In this document: positions 24,056-32,850 of the stretch, one piece after another
Numbering within the stretch: position 1 is the stretch's first letter
Layout of the letters: each line of letters begins with the position of its first letter
NCBI RefSeq assembly: GCF_030150285.1
Contig: NZ_JASLGE010000079.1
Span: 1-64,000, forward strand
Reading direction: 5' to 3'
DNA length: 64,000 nt
Source of the DNA: Pseudomonas sp.
GTDB taxonomy: Bacteria > Pseudomonadota > Gammaproteobacteria > Pseudomonadales > Pseudomonadaceae
The notes under the pieces: generated by a model
Told to the model about the DNA's origin: nothing
The model's database searches: none
What the model saw: the letters and a program-made list of their open reading frames with translations, nothing else
Position numbers and translations under genes: made by a program

Positions 24056-25498
24056 ATGCAGCTCAAAGACGCACAGTTGTTCCGCCAACAAGCCTACATT
24101 GATGGGGCTTGGGTTGATGCGGACGGTGGTCAGACGATCAAGGTCAATAACCCGGCAACCGGTGAAATCATCGGCACCGTGCCAAAAATGGGTGCGGCCG
24201 AAACCCGCCGTGCGATTGAAGCTGCTGACAATGCGTTGCCTGCCTGGCGTGCCTTGACCGCCAAAGAGCGGGCTAACAAGCTGCGCCGCTGGTTTGAGCT
24301 GTTGATTGAAAACCAGGACGACCTGGGCCGTTTGATGACGCTGGAGCAAGGCAAGCCGTTGGCCGAAGCCAAAGGCGAAATCGCTTACGCGGCGTCGTTT
24401 ATCGAGTGGTTCGCTGAAGAAGCCAAGCGTGTGTACGGCGATGTGATTCCTGGCCATCAGCCGGACAAGCGTCTGATCGTGATCAAACAACCGATTGGTG
24501 TAACAGCGGCCATCACGCCGTGGAACTTCCCGGCCGCCATGATCACCCGTAAAGCAGGCCCGGCACTGGCCGCTGGCTGCACGATGGTGATCAAGCCGGC
24601 TTCGCAAACCCCCTTCTCGGCGCTGGCGCTGGTTGAGCTGGCGCACCGCGCGGGCATCCCGAAAGGCGTGTTGAGCGTGGTAACCGGTAGCGCGGGCGAC
24701 ATCGGCGGTGAGCTGACCAGCAACCCGATCGTGCGCAAATTGTCCTTCACGGGCTCGACCGAAATCGGTCGTCAGCTGATGGCTGAATGCGCCAAGGACA
24801 TCAAAAAAGTATCCCTGGAGCTGGGTGGTAACGCGCCGTTTATCGTGTTTGACGACGCAGACCTGGATAAGGCCGTCGAAGGCGCAATCGTCTCCAAATA
24901 CCGCAACAACGGCCAGACCTGTGTGTGCGCCAACCGCCTGTACATTCAGGACTCGGTGTATGACGCGTTTGCCGAAAAACTGAAAGCGGCCGTCGCCAAA
25001 CTGAAAATCGGCAATGGCCTGGACGAAGGCACCACCACGGGCCCGCTGATCGATGACAAGGCCGTGGCCAAAGTCAAAGAGCACATTGCCGATGCCTTGA
25101 GCAAAGGCGCGACCCTGTTGGCCGGTGGTAACAGCCTGGAAGGCAGCTTCTTTGAGCCCACCATCCTGACCAACGTGCCGCGGGATGCGGCGGTGGCCAA
25201 GGAAGAAACCTTCGGCCCATTGGCCCCTCTCTTCCGCTTCAAAGATGAAGCTGAAGTGATCGAGATGGCCAACGACACGGAGTTCGGTCTGGCATCGTAC
25301 TTCTATGCCCGTGACCTGAGCCGTGTGTTCCGTGTCGCGGAAGCCCTGGAATACGGCATGGTGGGCGTTAACACCGGCCTGATCTCCAATGAAGTGGCCC
25401 CGTTTGGCGGCATCAAGGCCTCGGGCCTGGGCCGTGAAGGCTCCAAGTACGGCATCGAAGACTACCTGGAAATCAAATATCTCTGCCTGGGCATCTAA
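24056..25498 (+). CDS. gabD: Succinate-semialdehyde dehydrogenase [NAD(P)+]
   Basis: A 480-residue aldehyde dehydrogenase that oxidises succinate semialdehyde to succinate, the last step of the GABA shunt. Family marks are ITPWNFPAAMITRK (cofactor site), FTGSTEIGR, the catalytic Glu in LELGGNAPF and the nucleophile Cys in NNGQTCVCANR. The ATG at 24056 with AAGGAA 7 bases upstream is preferred over the earlier in-frame ATG at 23993. The aminotransferase supplying its substrate follows after 174 bases on the same strand. Confidence 0.95.
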   Translation: MQLKDAQLFRQQAYIDGAWVDADGGQTIKVNNPATGEIIGTVPKMGAAETRRAIEAADNALPAWRALTAKERANKLRRWFELLIENQDDLGRLMTLEQGKPLAEAKGEIAYAASFIEWFAEEAKRVYGDVIPGHQPDKRLIVIKQPIGVTAAITPWNFPAAMITRKAGPALAAGCTMVIKPASQTPFSALALVELAHRAGIPKGVLSVVTGSAGDIGGELTSNPIVRKLSFTGSTEIGRQLMAECAKDIKKVSLELGGNAPFIVFDDADLDKAVEGAIVSKYRNNGQTCVCANRLYIQDSVYDAFAEKLKAAVAKLKIGNGLDEGTTTGPLIDDKAVAKVKEHIADALSKGATLLAGGNSLEGSFFEPTILTNVPRDAAVAKEETFGPLAPLFRFKDEAEVIEMANDTEFGLASYFYARDLSRVFRVAEALEYGMVGVNTGLISNEVAPFGGIKASGLGREGSKYGIEDYLEIKYLCLGI

Positions 25499-25672
25499 CC
25501 CGGCAGGTGGTTCAGCAGAAGGGGCCCGAGAGCGATGCTTCTTCTGTGTTTCAAACTGTTAATTCTTGTGGCCGGGAGCGCCATGCCAGTCGATCATCGC
25601 ATGCTGGCATTGTGTCTCCCTGGCGCGTCAGCCTTGAACCACGCCGTTAGATAAACGGCGAATGAGGACACC

Positions 25673-26956
25673 ATGAGTAACAAGACCAACGCATCCTTGA
25701 TGAAACGCCGTGAAGCCGCTGTTCCGCGCGGTGTTGGCCAGATTCACCCGATCTTCGCCGAGTCGGCTAAAAACGCCACCGTTACCGACGTTGAAGGTCG
25801 CGAGTTCATCGACTTTGCTGGCGGTATTGCCGTACTGAACACCGGCCACCTGCACCCGAAAATCGTTGCCGCCGTGCAAGAGCAACTGACCAAACTGACC
25901 CATACCTGCTTCCAGGTACTGGCCTACGAACCCTACGTTGAGCTGTGCGAAAAGATCAACGCCAAGGTGCCGGGCAACTTCGACAAGAAAACCCTGCTGG
26001 TGACCACCGGTTCCGAAGCGGTCGAAAACGCCGTGAAAATCGCCCGTGCTGCCACGGGCCGCGCGGGTGTGATTGCTTTCACCGGCGCTTATCACGGCCG
26101 TACCATGATGACCCTGGGCCTGACCGGTAAAGTCGTACCGTACTCCGCGGGCATGGGCCTGATGCCGGGCGGTATCTTCCGTGCTCTGTACCCGTGCGAA
26201 CTGCATGGCATCAGCGTTGACGACTCCATCGCCAGCATCGAGCGCATCTTCAAAAACGACGCCGAGCCTAAAGACATCGCAGCCATCATCATCGAGCCTG
26301 TGCAGGGCGAAGGTGGTTTCTACGTGGCTCCAAAAGCGTTCATGGCTCGCCTGCGCGAGTTGTGCGACAAGCACGGCATCCTGTTGATCGCTGACGAAGT
26401 ACAAACCGGCGCTGGCCGTACGGGTACTTTCTTCGCGATGGAACAAATGGGCGTTACGGCCGACCTGACCACTTTCGCCAAGTCCATCGCGGGCGGCTTC
26501 CCGCTGGCCGGTGTATGCGGCAAGGCTGAGCTGATGGACGCTATCGCACCGGGTGGCCTGGGCGGCACTTATGCCGGTAGCCCGATTGCGTGTGCCGCGG
26601 CGCTGGCCGTATTGGACGTGTTTGAAGAAGAGCACCTGCTGGACCGCTGTAAAGCGGTGGGCGAGCGTCTGGTTTCCGGCCTTAAAGCCATCCAGGCCAA
26701 GCACCCGGTGATCGGTGATGTGCGTGCGTTGGGCGCAATGATCGCGGTCGAGCTGTTTGAAGACGGCGATTCGCACAAACCCAACGCGGCTGCCGTCGCC
26801 CAAGTGGTTGCCAAGGCGCGTGAGAAAGGCCTGATTCTGCTGTCGTGCGGCCCTTACGGCAACGTGCTCCGTGTACTGGTACCGTTGACCTCGCCTGACG
26901 AGCAACTGGACAAAGGTCTGGCCATTATCGAAGAGTGCTTCGCAGAGCTGGCGTAA
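25673..26956 (+). CDS. gabT: 4-aminobutyrate aminotransferase
   Basis: A 427-residue class-III PLP aminotransferase that converts GABA and 2-oxoglutarate to succinate semialdehyde and glutamate. The PLP lysine is K270 in TTFAKSIAGGFP; the aspartate motif LLIADEVQTGAGRTG and the GSEAVENAVKIAR helix are intact. GAGGA precedes the ATG at 25673. It is the second gene of gabDT. A strong terminator follows at 26988-27015, so the operon ends here. Confidence 0.95.
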   Translation: MSNKTNASLMKRREAAVPRGVGQIHPIFAESAKNATVTDVEGREFIDFAGGIAVLNTGHLHPKIVAAVQEQLTKLTHTCFQVLAYEPYVELCEKINAKVPGNFDKKTLLVTTGSEAVENAVKIARAATGRAGVIAFTGAYHGRTMMTLGLTGKVVPYSAGMGLMPGGIFRALYPCELHGISVDDSIASIERIFKNDAEPKDIAAIIIEPVQGEGGFYVAPKAFMARLRELCDKHGILLIADEVQTGAGRTGTFFAMEQMGVTADLTTFAKSIAGGFPLAGVCGKAELMDAIAPGGLGGTYAGSPIACAAALAVLDVFEEEHLLDRCKAVGERLVSGLKAIQAKHPVIGDVRALGAMIAVELFEDGDSHKPNAAAVAQVVAKAREKGLILLSCGPYGNVLRVLVPLTSPDEQLDKGLAIIEECFAELA

Positions 26957-26987
26957 GCCTCAATGCTGAAGATGTGACTCGATAGAC

Positions 26988-27015
26988 AAAAAAAACCGCT
27001 TCGGCGGTTTTTTTT
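26988..27015 (+). terminator. Rho-independent terminator after gabT
   Basis: Eight A, CCGC, a TTCG tetraloop, GCGG and eight T form a textbook terminator (stem 26996-27007, T-run 27008-27015). The A-run also makes it work in the opposite direction. Confidence 0.92.
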
Positions 27016-27101
27016 GGTTTGGACGAATCATTTGAGTGATTTTTCTGTATCCACGCGCGCCCTTTGACTAAGGTGCTGGCATTGCGCTGGGAGCACATCG
27101 G

Positions 27102-28334
27102 ATGACAGTTGTAGATTCATTGGCAGTACCGAGCGTATTGGTTGCAGAGAGCGATCCGTGGGTACGGGATCTGCTGAAACAGGTGGTATTGAGCGTGCGG
27201 TGTGACGCTCAACTGGATGTGTGCGCCGAAGGTCAGCAGGCGGTCGTCTTGCTGAAAAAAAAAGACTACGACTTGATCATTGCCGACGGAGATTTGCCCG
27301 GAATACGCGGCCTTGATCTGTTACGGGTAGTACGCCAACGCCGTCGCATACCGCTGTTGCCGTTCATCTTATTGAGCAACCGCAGTGACAGCGCCAGTGT
27401 GCGTGAAGCCTTGCCTCTGGCCCCGACGGCTTACTTGACCAAGCCATTGGACATCGGCGGCCTGACGAAACGCCTGGAAGGCCTGTTGTTGGGTGCCGGG
27501 CAAACGATTTCGTGTGAGGGGCCTGTTCTGGCACCGGGCATGACCTTGAAACGCTTTCTGACCCAGCAGCGTGCATCATCCGATGGTGCACCGTTGTGGG
27601 TGGAGGCGCGTGCGGCGATCAGGGCCAGCTTGAGCCCGGTCGGTCTGGACCTTGTGCTGCTTGAACAAGCCGTGCGCAGCGACCCGCAAATCACCGCGGT
27701 GCTGATTGCTGCCGCCAACAGTGCGGCCCAACACCGACCTAGCCCGGCCCAAACCTTGGCGCAAGCGCTGCAAGGCTTGGGGGCGGCACAAAGCATGAAC
27801 CTGGTGCTCGGGTTGGCCCTCAAGCCCAGTGCGCAGTTAAGTGATCCGTGTTTGGCCGACTATGCCGAACGGCAATGGGTCGTGTCCCGGCGCACGGCGG
27901 AATATGGCCGCATGCTGGCGATCCAATTGCATCTGGATCAGGAGCGTTGCTACTGCGCCGGGTTGTTGCACCGCTTGGGCGATTTGGCCGTGTTGCGCTG
28001 TTTGCAGGAATGGCGACTGGCGGGAGGTGAACTGCAGACGCTGCAAATTGATGAGGCGCTGGCCGAGTTCGGTGCGGCGTATGGTTCCGCGCTACGCACC
28101 CGCTGGCGCTTGCCGCTGGAGCTGCGTGAGCTGATTGCGGCGGCGTATCACTTGGGCGGCGGGGTGTATTCGCGCGAGGCGTTGGTGATGAACCTGGTGA
28201 CACAAGCGGCCCTGCTGGAGCCGGACGACGGGGACGCAATCATGGCGTTGGCCAACAGCAAAACGGCGCGCCTGTTGAAGGTGGGCACGTCAGAGTTGTC
28301 GCGTTTGATCAATACGGAACAAAGCGCCGTTTAG
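27102..28334 (+). CDS. Response regulator with HDOD output domain
   Basis: A 410-residue protein. Residues about 10-130 form a receiver domain (VLVAESDPWVRDLL; phospho-acceptor region IIADGDLPGIRG; switch Lys in YLTKPLD). Residues about 185-380 match an HDOD domain (IRASLSPVGLDLVLLEQAV, then CYCAGLLHRLGDLAVL), a non-catalytic relative of HD phosphohydrolases found in signalling proteins. The acidic pocket has ESD rather than the usual DD pair, but the phospho-Asp appears present. No partner kinase is adjacent. The gene ends shortly before a REP-type hairpin, and the output pathway is unknown. Confidence 0.85.
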   Translation: MTVVDSLAVPSVLVAESDPWVRDLLKQVVLSVRCDAQLDVCAEGQQAVVLLKKKDYDLIIADGDLPGIRGLDLLRVVRQRRRIPLLPFILLSNRSDSASVREALPLAPTAYLTKPLDIGGLTKRLEGLLLGAGQTISCEGPVLAPGMTLKRFLTQQRASSDGAPLWVEARAAIRASLSPVGLDLVLLEQAVRSDPQITAVLIAAANSAAQHRPSPAQTLAQALQGLGAAQSMNLVLGLALKPSAQLSDPCLADYAERQWVVSRRTAEYGRMLAIQLHLDQERCYCAGLLHRLGDLAVLRCLQEWRLAGGELQTLQIDEALAEFGAAYGSALRTRWRLPLELRELIAAAYHLGGGVYSREALVMNLVTQAALLEPDDGDAIMALANSKTARLLKVGTSELSRLINTEQSAV

Positions 28335-28356
28335 GGTCGCTTCGCAAGACCTGCAG

Positions 28357-28402
28357 GAGCGAGCTTGCTCGCGATCTTTTGAAGATCGCGAAGCAAGCGC
28401 TC
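28357..28402. repeat. REP-type hairpin between convergent genes
   Basis: GAGCGAGCTTGCTCGCGATCTT pairs, with small interruptions, with the run ending AAGCAAGCGCTC. The GCGAGCTTGCTCGCGATC core is the common Pseudomonas REP motif. It lies between the HDOD gene (+) and desA (-) and probably ends both transcripts. Confidence 0.7.
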
Positions 28403-28419
28403 GTAAAGCCGTGGTCGCC

Positions 28420-29604
28420 TTATACCGCTGCAGGACGCAGCGAATAGGTTTTCAGTTGTTTGGCAAATTCGTGCAGCGAATGAATCCCGCTGGCCTCTGC
28501 CTCGTGTATCCATTCCTTGATCGCGGCCAGCATGTCGTGACCATTTGAACTGGTCTTGACCCAGATCTGTTGCAACGCCAGGCGCTTTTCGTAAATCACT
28601 TTAAGCGAATGGCTGTGCTCCAGCAGGGTTTCGATACGCTGGTGATGGCGCTCTTCCAACAGGCTGGTTTCGCGCGATAACAACCGCTTGGCTTTACGGA
28701 ACTGGTGGCGTACCGAATGATCGACCTTGGCCAGTTCTTGCTGAACCAGTGGCGCGATCACCAACTTGCGATACTGCGCCATGATCTGGAAACGGTTGTT
28801 AAGGATCGCCATCGCGGTGTCCATGTCCAGGTGGCCTTTGCCTTCCACGCGGTGAGCAATGGGTGCAACACGCTGAACCTTGGCCAAGCGCAAAAAGCTG
28901 AACACTTTGATCCACGCCCACCCCAGGTCGAACTCCCATTTCTTGACCGAAAGCTTGGCCGAGTTGGGGTAGGTGTGGTGGTTGTTGTGCAGTTCTTCGC
29001 CGCCAATGATGATGCCCCACGGCACCAGGTTGGTCGCCGCGTCGCGGCATTCAAAGTTGCGATAGCCCACCGCATGCCCCAGGCCATTTACGACGCCCGC
29101 AGCCCAAACCGGGATCCACATCATCTGGATGGCCCAAATGGTCAAGCCGATTGCGCCGAACAGCAGCAAGTCAATCACCAGCATCAGTACCACGCCGAGC
29201 ATTTTATGCCGGGAGTAAAGATTGCGCTCGATCCAGTCTTCGGGGCAGTTCTTGCCGTAAATACGCAACGTCTCAGGATTCTGAGCTTCTTCGCGATACA
29301 GCTCTGCACCTTTGCGCAAAACGGTCGATAACCCTTTAATGACAGGGCTGTGCGGGTCGTCGACGGTTTCGCATTTGGCGTGGTGTTTGCGGTGGATGGC
29401 CGTCCACTCACGTGTATTCTGTGCCGTGGTCAACCACAGCCAGAAGCGGAAGAAATGCTTCAGGCCACTGTTAAGCTCCAGCGAGCGGTGGGCTGAGTAG
29501 CGGTGTAGATAAACCGTGACGCCGATAATGGTCACGTGGGTCATCAACAGGGTGACTGCCACCAGTTGCCAGGCTGACAAGTCTAGAAAACCGTTGTACC
29601 ACAT
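28420..29604 (-). CDS. desA: Delta-9 acyl fatty acid desaturase
   Basis: A 394-residue membrane di-iron desaturase that introduces a cis double bond into acyl chains of membrane phospholipids. The three His boxes are present: HRYSAH, HRKHH and HNNHH. Four or so membrane helices surround them, and the C-terminal 130 residues form the charged helical tail typical of Pseudomonas DesA. The start MWYNGFLDL at 29604 fits the family; the frame is open to 29658. Such enzymes adjust membrane fluidity, for example in the cold. It is divergent from the GGDEF-EAL gene, with an inverted repeat between them. Confidence 0.9.
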   Translation of the reverse strand: MWYNGFLDLSAWQLVAVTLLMTHVTIIGVTVYLHRYSAHRSLELNSGLKHFFRFWLWLTTAQNTREWTAIHRKHHAKCETVDDPHSPVIKGLSTVLRKGAELYREEAQNPETLRIYGKNCPEDWIERNLYSRHKMLGVVLMLVIDLLLFGAIGLTIWAIQMMWIPVWAAGVVNGLGHAVGYRNFECRDAATNLVPWGIIIGGEELHNNHHTYPNSAKLSVKKWEFDLGWAWIKVFSFLRLAKVQRVAPIAHRVEGKGHLDMDTAMAILNNRFQIMAQYRKLVIAPLVQQELAKVDHSVRHQFRKAKRLLSRETSLLEERHHQRIETLLEHSHSLKVIYEKRLALQQIWVKTSSNGHDMLAAIKEWIHEAEASGIHSLHEFAKQLKTYSLRPAAV

Positions 29605-29642
29605 AGGCTGTTTGGCCCTCGGGGAAGATAAAAAAACTGCAA

Positions 29643-29663
29643 CCTGCATTATCAACATGCAGG
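29643..29663. promoter_or_regulatory. Perfect 7-7-7 inverted repeat between desA and the GGDEF-EAL gene
   Basis: CCTGCAT-TATCAAC-ATGCAGG lies 39 bases upstream of the desA start in the divergent promoter region. It is a candidate operator for one or both genes; no regulator is assigned. Confidence 0.45.
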
Positions 29664-29715
29664 CAGATAAAGCCAGTCGCCCTTTTGGGGAGGGGTTCCT
29701 GGAAGCTTCTTACAC

Positions 29716-29721
29716 TATAAT
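29716..29721 (+). promoter_or_regulatory. -10 element for the GGDEF-EAL gene
   Basis: A perfect TATAAT 32 bases before the ATG at 29754. No good -35 is seen at the usual distance, so an activator or another sigma factor may be needed. Confidence 0.4.
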
Positions 29722-29753
29722 TCCTTCTTTTATGTGGGCACTTTAACTTTTTT

Positions 29754-31676
29754 ATGTCGGCTTATTATCGAGATGCCTTGCGTGCGGCGTTGTTATACGG
29801 GCTGCTATCGGTTGCCTGGTTCCAATTATCTGATCATTTATTGACCAGTCTTGTCGATGATTCGGCGCAGATCGTCCATTGGCAGCGGATAAACGGTTAC
29901 CTGTGGGTGTTCATCAGTGCCGTCCTGATTTTTGCCGCGCGCGCCCGGCTGCTGACAGCTTTGGGCCTGAGCGGCAGTTTGCAGCGCCAGCGCAAGGACC
30001 AGGAGCGCCTGCGCCAGGCGGCCGTGGTGTTTGATTGCACCCGCGAAGGGGTATTGGTCAGTGACCGCTCTGGAATTATTGTGCATGTGAACCGTGCCCT
30101 GATTGAAATCACGGGTTACACGCCTGAAGAAGTCCTGGGGCAGCGCCCTAATATGTTCAAGTCGGGCCGGCATGGGCCTGAGTTCTACCAAGGTGTGTTC
30201 AAGTCGCTGGCAGAGCAGCGCGAATGGCACGGCGAGATCTGGAACCGCCGTAAAAGCGGTGAAATTTACCCGCAATGGCAAACCGTGCGGGCCGTGACCA
30301 ACAGCAAAGATGAGGTCACGCACTATGTCGCGGTTTTTTCTGATATTTCGGCCATCAAGAAATCCCAGCATGAAATGACCCGGCTGGTGCACCACGACCC
30401 GCTCACGGACCTGCCCAATCGTCTGCTGTTCACGGACCGTACCGAGCACGCGCTGGTGTCGGCGCAGTTGCACAAGACCGGCTGCGCGCTGCTGATGATC
30501 GACCTTGATCATTTCAAAATCATCAACGACAGCCTCGGCCATAACGTGGGTGATTTGCTGCTCAAGGCGGTCGCCGATCGCTTGTGCGGCCTGTTTGGCA
30601 AAGGGTTTACCGTGGCTCGGCTGGGGGGGGATGAATTTGCCGTGCTGGTTGAAAATTGCCCGCACGTGAACTGGGCCGCCGCTCAGGCGCAGCAGGTGCT
30701 GGAGGTGATGAAAGGTGCGTTTGAGGTGGATAAGCACCAGTTGTTTATCAGCGCCAGTATCGGTATCAGCGTGTACCCCAATGACGCGATGAGCGCCGAG
30801 CAGTTGTTGCACAATGCTGACTCTGCCCTGTTCAAGGCTAAAAGCGCCGGTCGTGAAGACTATGCCCTGTACACCGAGGAACTCACCGTTCACGCGCAGT
30901 ACCGCATTGAAGTGGCCAGCGATTTGCGCCGGGCTTTGGAGCAGCAAGAGTTACGGGTGTACTACCAGCCAGTGCACGACCTCAAAACCAGCCGCTTGAT
31001 CGGTGTTGAAGCGCTGGTGCGTTGGCAGCACCCGCAGCGGGGGCTGGTGTCGCCGGGCGAGTTTATTCCGATTGCCGAGCGCACCGGGTTGATCGCAGAA
31101 ATCGACGCGTGGGTGCTGGAACAAGCCTGCTGGCAGATGTGCCAATGGCAATCACGTGGGGTGTCGTTATCGTTCGTGGCGGTGAACATCTCCAGCCGGC
31201 TGTTTGCGCGGCCTGAGCTGTACACGCTGGTGTCGACCGTACTCAAAGACACAGGCCTCGACCCGGCCTTGCTGGAGCTGGAAGTCACGGAAAGCGCGGT
31301 GATGGAGGACTCCAACGCTGCACTGGCGCAGATGCACCGTCTGCGCAAGTTGGGGCTGCGCCTGGCGATTGATGACTTTGGCACCGGGTTCTCTTCGTTG
31401 TTGCGGCTAAAGCGGTTGCCGGTTCAGAAGCTCAAGATCGATCAGGGTTTTGTTGCCGGATTGCCGGAGGACAATGACGATGTGGCCATCGTTCGCGCGG
31501 TCATTGCGCTGTCCCAAAGCATGGGCTTGCAGGTGCATGCGGAGGGGATTGAACACGTCGAGCAGGCGCAGTTCCTGCTCGACCTTAACTGTGACCTGGG
31601 GCAGGGTTATTGGTTTGGCCGGCCGATGCCTGCCCATGAGCTGGACTGGCAGCGAGCACCTGAGATTTACGCCTGA
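29754..31676 (+). CDS. Membrane PAS-GGDEF-EAL cyclic-di-GMP signalling protein
   Basis: A 640-residue protein. Two N-terminal membrane helices (about 8-27 and 48-66) enclose a short periplasmic loop. A PAS domain follows (about 85-205), then GGDEF (about 212-378) with intact RLGGDEF, and EAL (about 385-625) with EALVRW, VNISSR, DDFGTGFSS, KIDQGFV and HAEGIE all present. Both synthesis and breakdown of c-di-GMP are chemically possible. No RxxD inhibitory site precedes GGDEF, so product inhibition there is unlikely. It resembles biofilm-dispersal regulators in domain order only, so no symbol is given. The promoter region is shared with desA. Confidence 0.9.
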   Translation: MSAYYRDALRAALLYGLLSVAWFQLSDHLLTSLVDDSAQIVHWQRINGYLWVFISAVLIFAARARLLTALGLSGSLQRQRKDQERLRQAAVVFDCTREGVLVSDRSGIIVHVNRALIEITGYTPEEVLGQRPNMFKSGRHGPEFYQGVFKSLAEQREWHGEIWNRRKSGEIYPQWQTVRAVTNSKDEVTHYVAVFSDISAIKKSQHEMTRLVHHDPLTDLPNRLLFTDRTEHALVSAQLHKTGCALLMIDLDHFKIINDSLGHNVGDLLLKAVADRLCGLFGKGFTVARLGGDEFAVLVENCPHVNWAAAQAQQVLEVMKGAFEVDKHQLFISASIGISVYPNDAMSAEQLLHNADSALFKAKSAGREDYALYTEELTVHAQYRIEVASDLRRALEQQELRVYYQPVHDLKTSRLIGVEALVRWQHPQRGLVSPGEFIPIAERTGLIAEIDAWVLEQACWQMCQWQSRGVSLSFVAVNISSRLFARPELYTLVSTVLKDTGLDPALLELEVTESAVMEDSNAALAQMHRLRKLGLRLAIDDFGTGFSSLLRLKRLPVQKLKIDQGFVAGLPEDNDDVAIVRAVIALSQSMGLQVHAEGIEHVEQAQFLLDLNCDLGQGYWFGRPMPAHELDWQRAPEIYA

Positions 31677-31689
31677 ACCCTGCGCGGCC

Positions 31690-31974
31690 TCAGTTCTTCT
31701 CGGGCGGTAACTCGGGCAATGCACGCAGCGCGGCTTCGTACCACTCGGTATTAAAGGCGCGGTCCTCTTCCAGGATCGCGTCGATCTCCACCGCCAGTAC
31801 GTGGGCCATCATGTTCAAGATATCGTCGCGCTCGTAGCCCACCAGCGTCAGCTTGTTGTAGGTGGCTTTGGCGGCTGGAGGATTGTCGCTTTCGATCTGG
31901 TTTTCGATCGCTTGGGTCAGCGTATTTTCAGCGAACGCTTCATCATCGTTATCAACATCGATTGGCTCGCTCAT
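31690..31974 (-). CDS. Conserved small acidic hypothetical protein
   Basis: 94 residues, acidic, probably all helical, starting MSEPIDVDNDDEAF and containing YNKLTLVGYERDDILNMMAH. The start at 31974 has a perfect AAGGAG 7 bases upstream, which strongly supports a real gene. I do not recognise a characterised family. It is convergent with the GGDEF-EAL gene (13-base gap) and divergent from the glutathione transferase gene. Confidence 0.75.
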   Translation of the reverse strand: MSEPIDVDNDDEAFAENTLTQAIENQIESDNPPAAKATYNKLTLVGYERDDILNMMAHVLAVEIDAILEEDRAFNTEWYEAALRALPELPPEKN

Positions 31975-32097
31975 GGCAGGCTCCTTTAGTAAAGGCTGGC
32001 AGTTTAACTGCATTCTGGCAGTGATGCTGCTAGCCAACCCGCCACCTACGCTCTATAACACCCTGCGCCAACCCCAACACGGCCTGGAGGCTTTGTA

Positions 32098-32763
32098 ATG
32101 CTCAAGCTTTATGGATTTGCCGTCAGTAACTACTACAACATGGTCAAACTGGCGCTTTTGGAAAAGGGTGTGCCTTTTGAAGAGGTGCTGTTCTTCCCAG
32201 GGAAAACCCCTGAAGCGCTGGCAATCAGCCCTTGCGGGAAAGTGCCAGCCTTGGGCGTTGAACAGGGCATCATCAACGAAACCAGCGTGATCCTTGAGTA
32301 CATCGAACAGACTCAGCCTGGCCAGGCCCTGTTACCGGCCGACCCGTTTGAGCGTGCCCGAGTCATGGCGCTGGCCAAAGAGATTGAGCTGTATATCGAA
32401 TTGCCTGCCCGTGCCTTGCACGCTGAAGCGTTCTTTGGCATGCCCGTGCACGAGGCGATCAAAGGCAAAGCCAAGGCAGAGTTGCTGCGCGGGATTGCTT
32501 CGCTGGGCCGTCAGGGAGCATTCGCACCGTATGTGGCGGGTGCGACGCTGAGCGTGGCGGATATTTACTTCCTGTACAGCGTGAGCCTTGCCAGTGCGGT
32601 GGGCCATAAGGTGTTTGGCTTGGACCTGCTGGCAGAGTTGCCGGCGGCCAAAGCCTTGTTGGAGCGCCTGGGCCAAAACCCCAATGTGCAGAAAATTGCA
32701 GCCGACAAGGACGCGGCCATGCCGCAGTTCCTGGCGTGGATCAGCAGCCAGAAACCCCGTTAG
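32098..32763 (+). CDS. Glutathione S-transferase family protein
   Basis: 221 residues with an N-terminal thioredoxin-like GST domain (residues 1-78; MLKLYGFAVSNYYNMVKLAL, SPCGKVPAL with the cis-Pro, and NETSVILEYIEQ for glutathione binding) and a helical C-terminal domain with the N-capping region VADIYFLYSV. It probably conjugates or reduces small electrophiles in the cytoplasm. The substrate is unknown. A terminator follows at 32785-32810. Confidence 0.88.
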   Translation: MLKLYGFAVSNYYNMVKLALLEKGVPFEEVLFFPGKTPEALAISPCGKVPALGVEQGIINETSVILEYIEQTQPGQALLPADPFERARVMALAKEIELYIELPARALHAEAFFGMPVHEAIKGKAKAELLRGIASLGRQGAFAPYVAGATLSVADIYFLYSVSLASAVGHKVFGLDLLAELPAAKALLERLGQNPNVQKIAADKDAAMPQFLAWISSQKPR

Positions 32764-32784
32764 GGCCGTTCGCGACGCAATAAA

Positions 32785-32810
32785 AAAGGGGTGCCCCAAG
32801 GCACCCCTTT
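32785..32810. terminator. Bidirectional terminator between the GST gene and argH
   Basis: AAAGGGGTGCC (32785-32795) pairs perfectly with GGCACCCCTTT (32800-32810) around CCAA. An A-run on the left favours termination of argH on the minus strand; the T-run on the right is short. Confidence 0.8.
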
Positions 32811-32850
32811 GGTGTTGTGCGCCGCGGTGTATTCACCCGGGCGACAACGC

